Shown here piece by piece: positions 43,652-54,717 of a stretch of 64,000 bases of DNA (the stretch's first letter is position 1; every line of letters starts with the position of its first letter). The stretch comes from Purpureocillium takamizusanense (taxonomy: Eukaryota > Ascomycota > Sordariomycetes > Hypocreales > Ophiocordycipitaceae), in assembly GCF_022605165.1 (NCBI RefSeq), contig NC_063075.1, positions 62,001 to 126,000 of the forward strand, written 5' to 3'. The position numbers and the translations under genes are program-made. The notes under the pieces were generated by a model. The model saw nothing but the letters and a program-made list of their open reading frames with translations, was not told the DNA's origin and searched no databases.

Positions 43652-45058
43652 ATGCCGTCCCACGACGACACGCTTTCTAGCCCGCCCATGGCGCAGTCCC
43701 ACGAGGAGGAGGGGGACCTCCCGCCATTGCCACTCCCCGCCGGAATCACGTCGCGCTTCGTCGACACGCGGCCCTTTGGCCTCCGATACCACGTCCTCGA
43801 GGCCGTCCCATCATCATCATCATCACCATCTTCATCATCATCACCATCCGCCTCCTCATCGACGCCAATCGCCCCCTCGCCCCGCCCACCCCTCGTGCTC
43901 CTCCTCCACGGCTTCCCCAACCTCGCCTACGACTGGCGCTTCGTCATGCCGGGCCTCGCGCGCGCGGGCTACTACGCCGTGGCCTTTGACCTGCGCGGCT
44001 TCGGACGCACCACCATGACCGCCGCCGACGACGACCCCTCATCCTCCTCCTCCGGGGACGGCTTCACCCCGCTCGCCATGGTGCGCGACGTCGTCGCCCT
44101 CGTCCACGCGCTCGGCTACCGCTCCGTCCACACCCTCGTCGGGCACGACCTCGGCGCCTTCGCGGCGGCCATCTGCGCCCTCGCGCGGCGCGACCTCGTC
44201 AAGTCGCTGGTCCTCATGGCGCATCCCTTCCGCGGGCCGCCCAAGGCGCCGTTCGGTGGCGCGGCGTCCGCATCGCTGCCTTCCCTCCTCCTCCCCCCGG
44301 AAGCACCGGCCGCATCAGGATCAGCGGCGGACCGCTTCGACCGCCTCCGCGACCCGGACATCCATGCCTCGCTGCGCGCCCTGGACCCGCCCCGGCAGCA
44401 CTACAAGTGGTACAACGCGTCGCCCGGCGCGGCCGCCGAGTGGAGCTACCCGCAGGGCGAGCCGCTGCGGGAGTTTCTCCGCGGCTACTTTCATCTCAAG
44501 TCGGGCGATGCGTGCCGGCGGGACGAGGTTGACGACGATGACGGTCCGCGGCCGCTCGGGGCGTGGACGGCGGAGCGCCTCGCCGTGATGCCGCACTACT
44601 ACATTATGCGCGCGGGCATGTCCATGCGGGACAACGTGGCGCTGGACATGGCGGCGGAGCAGGACACGGGGCCACCGCAATCGCCGCAACCGCAACCGCC
44701 CGAGTGGCTCACGGAGCGAGACCTGGACGTATACACGGCGGAATGGACGCGAACGACATTCGGCCCCGCGCTGCGTTGGTACGCCGCGCTGACGGGCGAT
44801 TCCTCGGCGTCGGCGCTCGAGCTGCGCGCCCTCGCGTCGGCCAAGATCGGCGTGCCGACGGGGTACGTGTCCGGGGCCCGCGACTGGGGCACGTACCAGG
44901 ACCCGGGGGCGCTCGAGGCCATGGAGGAGGGCGAGAGCGTCGAGCCCGGGTGCTACGCGGGGACGGCGCTGCTCGAGGGCGCGGGCCACTGGGTCAACAT
45001 GGAGAGGCCTGGGGCGTGCGTCGACGAGATCCTGCGTGTCGCGGCCATGGTTGTGTGA
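43652..45058 (+). CDS. Epoxide-hydrolase-like alpha/beta hydrolase
   Basis: Single exon, 468 residues, ATG at 43652. The order is LLLHGFPN (oxyanion HGxP, about 84-90), FDLRGFGRT, then the nucleophile elbow GHDLGA with Asp at about 166. Aspartate rather than serine is the mark of epoxide hydrolases and haloalkane dehalogenases. A cap domain follows, with YKWYNASPGAAAEWSYPQG and MPHYYIMRAGM supplying candidate tyrosines, then SGARDWGTY (acid) and GAGHWVNMERP (base His about 446). It would open epoxides to diols through an ester intermediate. Unusual for the family is a serine-rich tract (about 54-70), encoded by ATC/TCA repeats, plus a second one near 131, both lengthening loops between core strands. 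Confidence 0.85.
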   Translation: MPSHDDTLSSPPMAQSHEEEGDLPPLPLPAGITSRFVDTRPFGLRYHVLEAVPSSSSSPSSSSSPSASSSTPIAPSPRPPLVLLLHGFPNLAYDWRFVMPGLARAGYYAVAFDLRGFGRTTMTAADDDPSSSSSGDGFTPLAMVRDVVALVHALGYRSVHTLVGHDLGAFAAAICALARRDLVKSLVLMAHPFRGPPKAPFGGAASASLPSLLLPPEAPAASGSAADRFDRLRDPDIHASLRALDPPRQHYKWYNASPGAAAEWSYPQGEPLREFLRGYFHLKSGDACRRDEVDDDDGPRPLGAWTAERLAVMPHYYIMRAGMSMRDNVALDMAAEQDTGPPQSPQPQPPEWLTERDLDVYTAEWTRTTFGPALRWYAALTGDSSASALELRALASAKIGVPTGYVSGARDWGTYQDPGALEAMEEGESVEPGCYAGTALLEGAGHWVNMERPGACVDEILRVAAMVV

Positions 45059-47252
45059 TGGTGCATGATCTGCGGATAATGGTGACTGCTGTACATGTAC
45101 TCCTGAGTCCTGAGTCCTTATATGGAGTCAACATGGGGCATGGCTTGTATGAGCTGATGGTATAGTGGTATTTCCCTGCTGATAACGTTGTAGACTTGTG
45201 CCAATACGCAATACACAATGACATTGGTCATGGACTATTATGTCATACCATCTATACCATCCCATCGCGAGCCCAGTTGTATATGTACGCACTAGTCAAG
45301 TCGTTTCAAGACACGGCCTCACTGACTGATAATCCATCAGTTGTCGGGGGCATACACCGGCAGGGGCCAACCTCTCACTCGACCTTGACCACCACGCGAC
45401 AAAGCCTTTCCCGCCAGCAGTCCCCAGACATCAATCCGAAAACAAGGCCTCTCCCCCGTTCCTTTCCCCATTTCGATACTGCTTGGCTCTATGCTTCTTC
45501 ATGATTCACCTGTTCAAGTCGTCTGCACATTTACCCTACCCTATATACAAAAAAAACTGTCACTCGCTCTCACCATCGCGCCTTCGGGAAACAGAACCGT
45601 AGATAAACCAAATGCACAACCCAACTCCCCCATCGACCCGCTACGCTACAGTGCGCTTCCACGTTTCTCCATCCGTGCCCATCGAGAGAGCTAATACCTA
45701 CATGAATGATGCCCCCGTCATCATCACCAGCCACACACAGCACGCACAAGCCTCTCTCACCCGGCGCCCCCGCCCAGGCCCTTCCCAAAGTTGGTTACTG
45801 CTGTAGCTACAGACCCCGCCCCGCCCCGTCCAGCCGTCCGTCCGCCCCACCCGGGCCTGGCACGCCGCCCCCCCCCCCGCCTTGTGGCTCGTGGGCCCTG
45901 CGCTTGCTACCCCATCCGTAGGGCTGAGAGGCGGCGGCGACGGCAGGACAGCAGGCAGGGCAGGAATCGGCAGTGGTGTCCCCTCCCCAAAAACTCCCCC
46001 TGGCTGGCTCAAAGGCACCCCTGGCACGCACCACCGTCCGATATTGTCTGCCCGATCCCGCCCATCTGGGCAAGGTGCCCGTCCGCCACCAGGCCATTCG
46101 CTCTTGGAGCGGGAGACCGACACGGCCTGCAGCGATGCGCAACATGGAATCCCAGCCCCCCCGGCTCGTGCGGCCTGCACCAGCTAGTCCCCATGGCGGG
46201 CTAGTCGTGGTCACGTTCGTCATCTTTGCATTTCTCGAGGCCATTCGCAATGCGTCGTCTCGTCTTGTCTCGTGGACAGGTCGGCAAATATGGCATTGAT
46301 GTGGCGCCGCTTCCAAGCACGTGGATGCGGCGCCGTTACCTATCTAATCCGCCTTACTCGCCCTGCCCTTCACATGCCAAAGCCAAAGAACACCAAGTGA
46401 AAATGGGAGCAAGAAATGTGTGAATTGCGCGGCCGGAGCGGGTTGTGCCGCTGGCCTCCTCCCTGGGTATGTCCATCACGGGCACCAGTGCCATGCCGGT
46501 CCAAAAAGAAAATTCCTCGACAATCGGGCGCGGCGATGCCCGTCAAGGGCTCGCTTGCCCACGTCTCCTTCCCTTGCCAACCCCGACGCCCAAGCGCTGT
46601 TTGTCTGTCCTGCCGGCGGCCGATTCCATGGGCGCCCTCCCTTCCTCCCGTCCGTCTCCCTCCCTTGACCGGATCCAATCTGGTGTCTCCGCGCGCGCAA
46701 AGACAAAGCGCAAACGCCAAGCATGCATAGCCCAAAACCCTACCGATTCAATGCAGCAAGTGGTCATGGCAAGACCACGTCAACAAACAAACCATCGCCA
46801 ACTAGACGAGGACAAAGGAAAAGGTGGAGTGGGGTGACGTGATCGCAGTGGGGGTCAGCCGTGTGCGCACTCCGGGTATCGTGCCAAGTCCCTCGTGTCT
46901 CTGTGCTGTGTATCGAGTGCCCAATGTGCCGTGCCGTGCCGATGCTATGGAAAATGGTGCCAAAGTCAAATTGTTGAACCGTGTACCAAGTCGTTGAATC
47001 CCGGGTCCCGTCGCCGGGCGCGCCACCGGCCGGCGCAGCCGGCATGGAGTCGACCCAGGCAACGAATGCGTGTCGGTGCAATGTTGACGAGGGGAAAAGG
47101 AAAGAGAAAAGTCATAGGAAAAAAAAGCTGCCAAAACTGCCATGGTCGCATGCAAATGTAGTTGTGAGTGTGCGTGTGTCGTAACCATCAAATCGTGAGA
47201 GAGAAAAGAATGTCGCCGTCCATGTCGTGGTGTGATGCAAAAAGGCCGCTCC
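45059..47252. other. Intergenic region, 3' flank of two convergent genes
   Basis: About 2.2 kb between the stop codons of the hydrolase and the SWIRM gene. Many overlapping open frames occur on all strands with no domain. A cytosine run lies near 45870-45880. Long 3' untranslated sequence is likely, but no gene can be supported. Confidence 0.45.
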
Positions 47253-48443
47253 CTATAGGAACTGCCGCATGAAGCGCGCGTCCAGCCAGCCCACCTTGTC
47301 AAAGGCAGTCCACAGCTTCGAGGCCTTGTTCACATCAATCTTGCACGCCTGCTGCGCGTCCGTCTTGCGGAACTCCTTGCCCACGTGAAGGCACTGTAGC
47401 CGCCGCTCAAAGATTCGCCGCTTGCTCGTCAGGTACGTCGCGCAGTCGAGCCGCAGGTTGCCGGCCAGCGTCACCTCGTCCGGGTGCAGCAGGTGCCGGT
47501 GCGCATCGTTGCCAAGGTCAATGGGCTGTCCCTTCCAATCCACCTTGAGGCTGTTGGGCCGGTTGGGCAGCGTGCTGAGGGGCGGGCAGTAGTCGGGCAG
47601 GGCCTCAAAGTCCTTGTCCTCTCGGTTTGGCGCCACGATCCGGCGCGATGGCTCCGGCGTCGCGCTAGTAACGCGGCCTGCGGGTCTGGTGGCGGATCTC
47701 GCAGGCGTCGTGGCTGGCACGTTGTTGCGGATCGCCCGCGGGGCACTACCCTGGCCACCCTGTGTCTTGGACACACGGTCCGTGTTGCGGTGCTTGACGG
47801 GCTTGGCCATGATGGGCTTCGCCGGCATGATGGTCGGGTACCGCTGCGCCCCGGCCCGGCGGTCGGCCTCGAGCAGCGCGCGGTTCTTGCGCAGCCAGCC
47901 TTTGCGGTCGGATGTGAAATGCTTCATGACGTGCGAGCGAAAGGTGAGAGCGAGCTCGTAGTCCTCGCGGCGCGGCGGCGCGACGCCGGCAAAGATGCTC
48001 TCGGATCGGGCGCGGACGTGTTGGTCGACGATGCGCTGGTGCTCGAGTTCAGCGGGAGCAAAGAGAGGTGCTTGCGGAGGGCTCGAGGGCGAATGCTCGT
48101 CGTGTGGATAGAGAAGAGGATCGTGCACCGTCGACTGGCTCGAGGGCGGCGTGACTGGCGGCGCCGTCGTGGTCGCAATTGGTTTGCTATAAGGCGACAC
48201 GGGTGGCGACATGGGCAGCGGCTGGTGCGCAGAGGTAGGCCGGCCGGCGCCATGGCCATCGTGACTGCCCGATGCCCTGCGGGCCATGGATATGTTTTGG
48301 CTGAAGCTGTCGAGGACCGCCTCGGGCGGGGACATGAGGCTGTTGATATCGAACTTCTTTGTCTTGTCCATTGTGTGAGAGGGCACGGGTGGTGGAGGCA
48401 TTGAGCCTCGCGGCTGCTGGTTGGGATGCGGATTGGAAGCCAT
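47253..48443 (-). CDS. SWIRM-domain protein (Fun19/Laf-like)
   Basis: Minus strand, single exon as read; the preferred ATG at 48443 gives 396 residues. An upstream ATG at 48590 would add 49 residues, and the frame is open to 48824, but that part looks like leader. The first 200 residues are disordered and Pro/Ser-rich with MDKTKKFDINSLMSPPEAVL, a short conserved block of the fungal family. The C-terminal 90 residues form a SWIRM domain: LKVDWKGQPIDLGND, LHPDEVTLAGNLRLDCATYL, FERRLQCLHVGKEFRKTDAQ and NKASKLWTAFDKVGWLD. SWIRM domains bind DNA or histones in chromatin complexes; fission-yeast Laf1/Laf2 of this type belong to the Clr6 deacetylase complex. A nuclear chromatin role is likely by homology. 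Confidence 0.88.
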   Translation of the reverse strand: MASNPHPNQQPRGSMPPPPVPSHTMDKTKKFDINSLMSPPEAVLDSFSQNISMARRASGSHDGHGAGRPTSAHQPLPMSPPVSPYSKPIATTTAPPVTPPSSQSTVHDPLLYPHDEHSPSSPPQAPLFAPAELEHQRIVDQHVRARSESIFAGVAPPRREDYELALTFRSHVMKHFTSDRKGWLRKNRALLEADRRAGAQRYPTIMPAKPIMAKPVKHRNTDRVSKTQGGQGSAPRAIRNNVPATTPARSATRPAGRVTSATPEPSRRIVAPNREDKDFEALPDYCPPLSTLPNRPNSLKVDWKGQPIDLGNDAHRHLLHPDEVTLAGNLRLDCATYLTSKRRIFERRLQCLHVGKEFRKTDAQQACKIDVNKASKLWTAFDKVGWLDARFMRQFL

Positions 48444-49343
48444 TGGGTTTCCAGGAGAGTGTTGGTGATGACGGGGAAACGTTGAAGAAGAAGAGAAGAG
48501 GGGAAGAGAAGACGATGCGTCCGTACAAGTAACGGGAGGCTTGTGACTCTTGTCGAATACTGTGGAATAGAGTGTTGGTTTGTCAGCCATTGGATGGGGT
48601 GCGCAGTGCGCGTTGCGGCTGGTGGTGGTGAGGTGGTGATGAGAGCCTGGAAGCAGCAGGACGGGAGACACTGTGGCAGTGGGTGGTGACACAACCAGGC
48701 CTGCGGCCACTGAAAGACTGACGTGGACACCGGGTGGCGAAGGCGCCGCGCCGTTGGGTGACTGGACGGGGTGGATGCCCTGTGGTCCCAACGAGGCAGG
48801 TACGTGGCGGGTACCTTCCGTCAACCCGGCAGTGAGGTTAGGCGCCCGCGAGCGGCGGTGTAGACGGGCGGGCGCAGTGCGGTACTTGTCCGGTACCTAG
48901 CGTGCACCCCGTCTTGTGCCTGGGCTGGTCTGGCTTTCAATAGGCGTGCGTCTGCTGGCTGCGCGTCCGCGCCTCGCCTCGCTGGCTCGGAGATGTGATC
49001 CGGAGTCCGGAATTAAGTTTGCTGGGGCTGGCTGACCTGGTCGGAGTTTGAATTGTGCCGCCGCGGAGGGCGATGGATGCGATTGTCCGAGTCCAACAGG
49101 CGCGCGACGAGGGGATGCAGGACGACGAGACGGGGAGCGCTTTGAACAGGAAGACGGGCGGTGACGCCGTGGAGGAGCGGGCGCAGTTTGATTTATGGGA
49201 TGGCTGCCGCAACTGGCTGGTCCACGGCGCTGGTTCTGCCCAAGGCGGCGGGCGGGCTCTTGTGGTGGTGATGGGGGTAGCCCCGTGAGCGCTGGAGGGG
49301 AGGAGGGTGGGGATGGAGGGGAGGGGGGAGGGGTGTGTCGATA

Positions 49344-49455
49344 GTGTGTGTGTGTGTGTGCGTATGCGTGTGCGTGTGCGTGTGCGCGCGTGTGTGCGTG
49401 TGTGAGTAAGAGTGAGTCTTGGGAGACGGAGAGAGAGAGAGAGAGAGAGAGAGAG
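49344..49455. repeat. Compound GT and GA microsatellite
   Basis: A (GT)n tract begins at 49344, passes into mixed GTGC/GTAT repeats to about 49405, and an uninterrupted (GA)n tract of about 13 units covers 49429-49455. Likely to vary in length between strains. Confidence 0.9.
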
Positions 49456-52400
49456 CGCTGAGAGTGAGAAGCAGAAAGACAATCGGCGTCCAAGGCAACA
49501 AGACGCCGAGGGCGTGTCTCGAGCAGCCACCGGGTTGCTTGTCCGAGCGTGAGCAATCACGACACAGCCGCTGTCAACCCAATTGCCTGCGCCGCCAGCT
49601 GCAATGTCGTCAACGGCGGTGGGGGTGCTGTGCGCAATTGGCCGTAATCATTGGCAAATTGCAATATGCAGCCATGCAATGCGATTGCGAAACGCCGCGG
49701 AGACAGGAGGGGGCGGCGGCGGCGGCGGCGGGGAGGGGGACCCTCTGCCCTTTTGTGGCTCTTTCCTCCTTGTTGAGATGGCGGGCCACAACCGTCAGGC
49801 CACGATGACTGACTGGGTGCCGATGACTCTGATTAGACACGCACGCACGCACGCAAGCAGAAGAGACGAAGAAGAGTGTGAGATTCCAGCCGCTGCCTGG
49901 GGAATTGGGACTGGACTGGGGCCTGGGAGGGCACCACCACCGACTGACTAGGCAGACAATGGGTCCTTGTCGTTGATACCCGACCGATAATGGAGAGTCG
50001 CCGCCAGGCTGGATGGGGAGGGACTAGGACCCTCTCATTCACCAACGGGCGGTGCGGGCGCAGAGTCTTTTGGCACACGCCCCTGGGGCCAAGGAGGGAC
50101 GAACAACCTTTTGGTGTGCCGAGTCCGTGATTGGGCCTGGTTTTGCGTTTGCTGCTGGATGAGCTGAGCAAGCAGCGGGCTCACCATCGATTGTTGACGC
50201 CGATGACGAAGAGAGCCTCCAAACGGGGCTGAATTGACGAGGAGGGCAATGACAAAAGCCTGGCCTGGCTTCCTGCCTGGCTGACGAATCTGGGCCGATG
50301 TCGCGCGCGCAACGCTGATGCTGATGCCGGTGCTGATGCTGTTGTTGATCCTCCTGGTGGTGGCTGTCCCGAAAACGCGGAATGCGATCAATGCAGACCA
50401 GCCCGGCGACGGCGCGACAGTGGCGGGGCGAACGGCTGACGATGCCTGCCTAGGTACCACTAGGTAGGTGATGGAGCGTTTAATGCCGAGGCTGACGGGC
50501 GTTTGCACCAGGCAACAACTGTAAGTATTGTATTGTCGAGCCGCGCGTTCCAGAGGCAATTGGTCAATTAGGTCCGATGCATCGGATGCTAGCTGATGCG
50601 ATGGCAGAAGCGGGCAGTACCGGTAAATGAGATCTTGGACAGACACATGGGAGGGAGAATGGGCCAATGCGATGTCAATTTGTATGAATGAATGGGGGAA
50701 GCGACAATGGCGCGAGGGAGAATGGGGAGGGAAGGGACCAGCGAGCAGACTACAGCAGGCAATAGCGGTCGGTGCTGTCGTACAGACAATTGCGGCACCG
50801 ACGCTCCCTCTCACAGGCACCAAGCTTACAAACGGGATACATCCATGATAGGGCGGAATGGTTGGCACAATAGCTCATGTCAATCGGCGCACCCCTTCCT
50901 CGTTGCTGAACAACTTGGCGAGCGCAACGAGCGAATTAAGGGATGACGCTGCAGACGAGCAAGCAAGCGGGCGTGTCGTCGTCGATGGCTCGCCTGTTGT
51001 TGAAACTTTGGAAGTGCAAGAGGCACGAAGGTACGGGACAACAGTCAAGAGCGGAGGCAGGGGGGGGTGTGCGCAGCAGTCCTGGGAGCACCAGCGCCGC
51101 GAGGCTTGATGCGTTCAACTGCCTCGCTCCTTCACTCACGACCCCAGAAGGACGGGAGGGGGCGGCAGGCGGCGTTTCCACTGTCGACTTGGGTGATTCC
51201 ACATTGTTAAAGCCGCCCGTCGAGCGAGCGACCCTGGTTAGAATACCCTGGAACGTCGTCCCTTTGGGCATTTTTGGCTCTCGGTTTTTGGGCGCCACGA
51301 CCTGCCATTGCCACTCTCGGAGCGCTCCCGTCCACTGCCATGTGCTCAGTCCTGGGGGCCTTCATCAGCGTCCTGGACGGGCCACGTGAAGGCATTGAGC
51401 ACTGTCCGGATGCTGGCAGGCTCGCACCTATACAGCAGTGGCAACAGTCGCAATAGCAATGGCAATTGTCGGCCGCCCGCCCAACAACACAACACAGCGA
51501 CGCTCTCGGATGTGCTGTATCCTTTTTGGTTTCAGGAGCAACTGGCAATGCGACGACGCCAGCGGACAGGTAGGTAGGTCCCGGTCCCCGCTCCGAGACG
51601 ACGCAGGGCTCCCCATCGGCCGTCGTCAAGACGTTGGTGATGCGGTCGGGGGCTGTGAATCCACGGATGCATCATCGCTGATGAGAGGGAGACGACGCCA
51701 GCAGCAGACCAGACAGGACAGGACCCGACCAGGCAGGGAAGGGGAGTTGAGCGAGGAGGGTGTGGGTGGACAAAGGCAAGGAAGGCAAAGAGAAGGGAAG
51801 AAGTGGTTTGCTAGCGCCGCCCCCTCCCTCAGCCAGTCAGGTGCCGCCGACACCCCAGGTCATCAGGCACACCAGACGCCATGCCACGCCGTGATTGGAC
51901 CCCTGCTCCACCAGGCCAAAGATAGCACCACTTGCCGCCGCCGCCGAACTGAACTGGACCAAGGCTGGTCTGGGTGGTTGCGTGGGAAGAAGGGAGGGAA
52001 GGAAGTCATCGGGGGGGGGGTTGCTCGCGCCTACCCTTTGCCATGATGGGATGATTGATCCTTGGCTCCCTTGTCCGTAGGACCTTGACCCTGTTCGCAA
52101 ACGCTGGGTTTGTAGGTACTTAGGTACCTCGGAATGAAAGGCAGGGCGACCAAGCAGGCTGGCTGGCCTACGACGAATGTGCTGCGCTGTGCTGCAACTG
52201 CCATCGCTGTGTGTCGTAGCACGACAGTCGTTGGCTGGCGCTACGACTGGCCCAGACGAAGGGCAACAGCACAAGGTCGCAGCAGTACCGCCCTGCTCAG
52301 CCCAGCCCAGCCCAGCCAGCACCAAGTAGGTACATACCAGCAGCTCGATCGATGCACGGCAGCACAGTGGAGCAGGACAACGCACGAAGTATGTGCATAC

Positions 52401-54681
52401 TTACAATCCAGCTCGACGCATCAAGAAAATGCTTGGCCTCTGTTTCGCCAACACCCGTCGATGGCGCGCTGCTCGCGCAGGCAGCCTTCAATGTCCGTTG
52501 CCGATGCCAAGCGAGAGGAACGCATCTCGCCCCGCATCGCCCCTCCAACCTCGCCCCTCCAGCTCATTGATGAATGCAAAGTCGACAGGGGATTACAGAG
52601 CAGAGCAGATGGCCGAAAAAGGCCGCAGTAGGGAATGCGATAGCAGCCGCGCCTGAATTGGTGCTTCGGGTGCCGTGGGCTTCTTCCGTGCCGTGGGCGA
52701 CAACGAGCAACACAGATCATCGTCCACGCAGCAGCCAGGGTACAGTGACGGTACGCACGGAGGGACGGTGCCAGGGTAAGGCAGAGGGTACCTGGCATAA
52801 GTCGCGTCGTTCTCCCGCACCGCCCGCCCAGTCAAGAGCCAGCCGCCGTCAGTCCTTCGGGGGCCCTTGATGATGAGTGGCCCCAAGGCGCATCTGCTGT
52901 TGGCTGGGGGCGGGCGTGTGTGCAGGGCGCCGCCGCGCCCGCCGCAGACAGACACAACAGGAAGACGGGAGGTGGAGGTTGCACGACGGCAGCCGCCGTG
53001 AGCCAACCCCGCTTCGCCTCATTCTGCTGGTCCAGATGGGCGCCATCAATGCTGCTGGAATTGTCCGTTTCCGCTCTTGCTGGATGGCTGGCGCTGGCAG
53101 GCCCGCGTCAGCGCGTGCTGCCTGGATGTACTTCGTAGGCGCTGCTGGCAGGGCAGGCACCGGGACAATAGGTGAGGGCTCACTCTGCTTGCGACAGGCC
53201 CAGATCTGTCTCGCGTGCTGCTTGCTTCCTGGTCCTTTGCGCAACCTGTGCGCTCGACCATGGCGGTTGACGCGAGCCAACCCCGTGGTGTGCGCGAAGT
53301 GCCATCGGGAGTGGCCTCGCCCTCGATTTTCCTTGCATGCTTTCTTGCTTTCGCCCACCGGCGCCCTTGTTCGTGGATGCCCAACATGGCCGACGGAGCT
53401 TTCCTCTGCTGAGAGCGTCCTGGAATCTGAGCGAGCACCCAGTGAGTCCCCTTTTGCTCGTTGTCTTGTCCGCTTGGGCTCCATTGTCGGCGGGCGGGTC
53501 TCGATTGACCTGCCGGTTGCTAGTGCCAGTCTTCTCAGACATCCATGGTCATTGGATGCGCATATACATGCTGTCGTTGTACGTCGCAACGCCGCTAAGA
53601 ATAACCCTCTTTGTAAGCCGCTCGAGTCTTGTCTTGCTCACTATGTAGACGGACCCAACAGTAGGTCGGTCGGTCTGCGCTGTGCACAAACGGCAGCGAC
53701 AGTGGGCGCGCCGCAGTCAGACGCGGAAGCTTGCATTTCCAATCTGCCCGAGGAGGAAGTCCGTCGAGGGAGACAGCTGAGCCGTCCATTGGCGATGAGG
53801 GAGGGCGGCGATTGGCCAATTCTCGAGATGCTTGAGACGAAGGCGCTGCCGCGTGACCCCTCCATCTCCTAGAGGAGGGGGGGCGACGCGATGTCATCTG
53901 TGCGAGCACATCTCCTGTACAGATGGGGGTCCCTGTACGGTGTGCCATTCTGCACTCTTACTGCGCTCGCTTTCGTAGCACATCGATACACCAAGGCTGT
54001 CGGCCAGCGGGGGCAGGCGTTGGACTTACACCCCGTCCCAGTTCTCGCAGCGCAAAACAGCATGCTTCGCCGTCACACACGCAGTGGCCCAGCCAGCCGC
54101 ACCTCTCGCTCATCGTTCGTCGACTGACGTACTCGGCGACAGACCCATGACGGAAGAAAGAAAAAGAGCAGCAGCAGCGGAGTCTCGTCGAACAGACTCG
54201 GCGCCTGACCAGAGGCGTCGGCGGCAACGATTGGCGAGGGATACTCGACGCAAAACAGTCACAGATGCATGAGGTGAGTCACAAGATGGAACCCCCGGGC
54301 CACTGGCAAGCCGAAACAGCAGGTGGCACGATGCCGCGTCGGGATTAGCGCATCGCAAGGGGTGGCGCAGCAGCCGAGAGGCAGGAAGGAGGGGGAGGGG
54401 CTCCTCCCACAAGTACCTATCGATAAGAGGCCCCCAAACTGCCGGGCGCTCGCTCACAGGATACCTTATTAGGTACCTCAAAAACTGCGCTGTTGATGAG
54501 GTGGACAGTGGATGCCTGCGAGAGGCATTCGGAACGTTGAGAGGTTCGTCCTGGTCCAGCCGCCGTGTCGCCACTCGCTCCCACTTGCCCTCCATGGTTG
54601 GGGGAGTTCCACGGGTGCCCTCCCCTGCGCTTGCACCCGACGGCTTTCACGGGCATTCACCAGGACGGGAGGGAGGAGGAC

Positions 54682-54717
54682 GTGGTGGTGGTGGTGGTGG
54701 TGGTGGTGGTGGTGGTG
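54682..54717 (+). repeat. (GGT)n trinucleotide repeat
   Basis: About eleven to twelve tandem GGT units; the opposite strand would read polyhistidine or (ACC)n. It is not inside any gene I can support. Confidence 0.9.

Noticed and set aside
50035..50868. 277-codon minus-strand frame in the gene-poor interval
   Set aside because: No domain, low-information composition, and overlapping frames on the other strand; kept as non-coding.
52877..53872. 331-codon open frame on the plus strand in the gene-poor interval
   Set aside because: It begins with GTG rather than ATG, has no domain, and a 246-codon frame lies opposite on the other strand. GC-rich DNA gives such frames by chance.
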